Shown here piece after piece: positions 21,051 to 21,189 of a stretch of 21,189 nt of DNA (positions are counted from its first letter, which is position 1; each line of letters opens with the position of its first letter). The DNA lies in assembly GCA_007125455.1 (NCBI GenBank), contig SLDE01000241.1, positions 1 to 21,189 of the forward strand, in the 5' to 3' direction. The notes under the pieces are model-generated. The model saw nothing but the letters and a program-made list of their open reading frames with translations. It had not been told where the DNA came from and searched no databases. The position numbers were made by a program, and so were the translations under genes. The stretch comes from Ectothiorhodospiraceae bacterium. Its GTDB lineage: Bacteria > Pseudomonadota > Gammaproteobacteria > Thiohalomonadales > Thiohalomonadaceae.

Positions 21051-21189
21051 ATGGAGGTAGCCTCACTTCAGGCATTCATCGCGGTGGCGGAACAGCAGTC
21101 CTTTTCGCTGGCGGCGCAGCAGTTGTTCATCACCCAACCGGCGGTGAGCAAGCGTATTGCGGCGCTGGAGCAGGAGTTGGATACACGCT
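21051..21189 (+). CDS. LysR-family transcriptional regulator (5' part, cut by window edge)
   Basis: The 46 visible residues form the N-terminal helix-turn-helix of a LysR regulator: MEVASLQAFIAVAEQQSFSL then AAQQLFITQPAVSKRIAALE. The spacing and the QPAVSKRI recognition helix are typical. It is divergent from leuC by 259 bases. In Pseudomonas a LysR gene also lies next to leuC, so a link to leucine genes is plausible but not shown. The ligand domain lies outside the window. The upstream repeat arm ends shortly before the start, and no strong ribosome binding site is seen. Confidence 0.93.
   Translation, partial: MEVASLQAFIAVAEQQSFSLAAQQLFITQPAVSKRIAALEQELDTR

Overview
The window looks like a chromosomal segment of a GC-rich gammaproteobacterium, probably a Chromatiales-like or sulfur-oxidising lineage. 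That reading rests on the core gene order (LysR regulator / leuC-leuD-leuB-asd-fimV-truA-trpF-trpB-trpA-accD-folC), an ETHE1-type persulfide dioxygenase, and the DUF1415 and DUF3579 families. No ribosomal RNA or marker is present that would fix the genus.

Region 1 (1-1745) is the distal end of an integron cassette array read on the + strand. It holds the 3' tail of one cassette gene, a complete attC site (85-178), and a toxin-antitoxin cassette of the TIGR02683/TIGR02684 type. A second attC (832-891) follows, and the antitoxin stop codon lies inside it. The next cassette encodes a 254-residue protein with a possible zinc-binding N-terminus and an R-N-x3-H motif of the kind found in HEPN ribonucleases. 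Its attC is broken after ACCTA by what looks like the 3' end (domains V and VI) of a group IIC intron lying on the - strand. The core boxes match cassette by cassette: TTGGGC with GCCCAA, and TTAGGT with ACCTAA. No integrase gene is in the window; it would lie to the left.

Region 2 (1746-2379) has no convincing gene. It holds two copies of the palindrome GTCGGCCGAC, a short direct repeat, and a cluster of hairpins.

Region 3 (2380-6724) carries a secreted DUF4124 coiled-coil protein, a membrane acyl-CoA desaturase, a truncated ribbon-helix-helix antitoxin remnant, a persulfide dioxygenase, a MOSC protein translationally coupled to DUF1415, and a divergent DUF3579 gene with a good sigma-70-like promoter.

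Region 4 (6821-20791) is a long - strand block of housekeeping genes: leucine synthesis (leuC, leuD, leuB), aspartate-semialdehyde dehydrogenase (asd), the polar hub protein FimV, tRNA pseudouridine synthase (truA), the last tryptophan steps (trpF, trpB, trpA), an acetyl-CoA carboxylase subunit (accD) and folylpolyglutamate synthase (folC). Two clear Rho-independent terminators follow fimV and asd. The remaining wide gaps hold a dispersed repeat family: two inverted arms built from a 9-base unit CGCAGAGNN, around unrelated spacers of 74 to 117 bases. Five clear copies, one divergent copy and one possible decayed copy with nested REP-like palindromes are present. They often begin at a stop codon and end at the next ribosome binding site.

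Region 5 (21051-21189) is the start of a LysR-family regulator, divergent from leuC and cut by the window edge.
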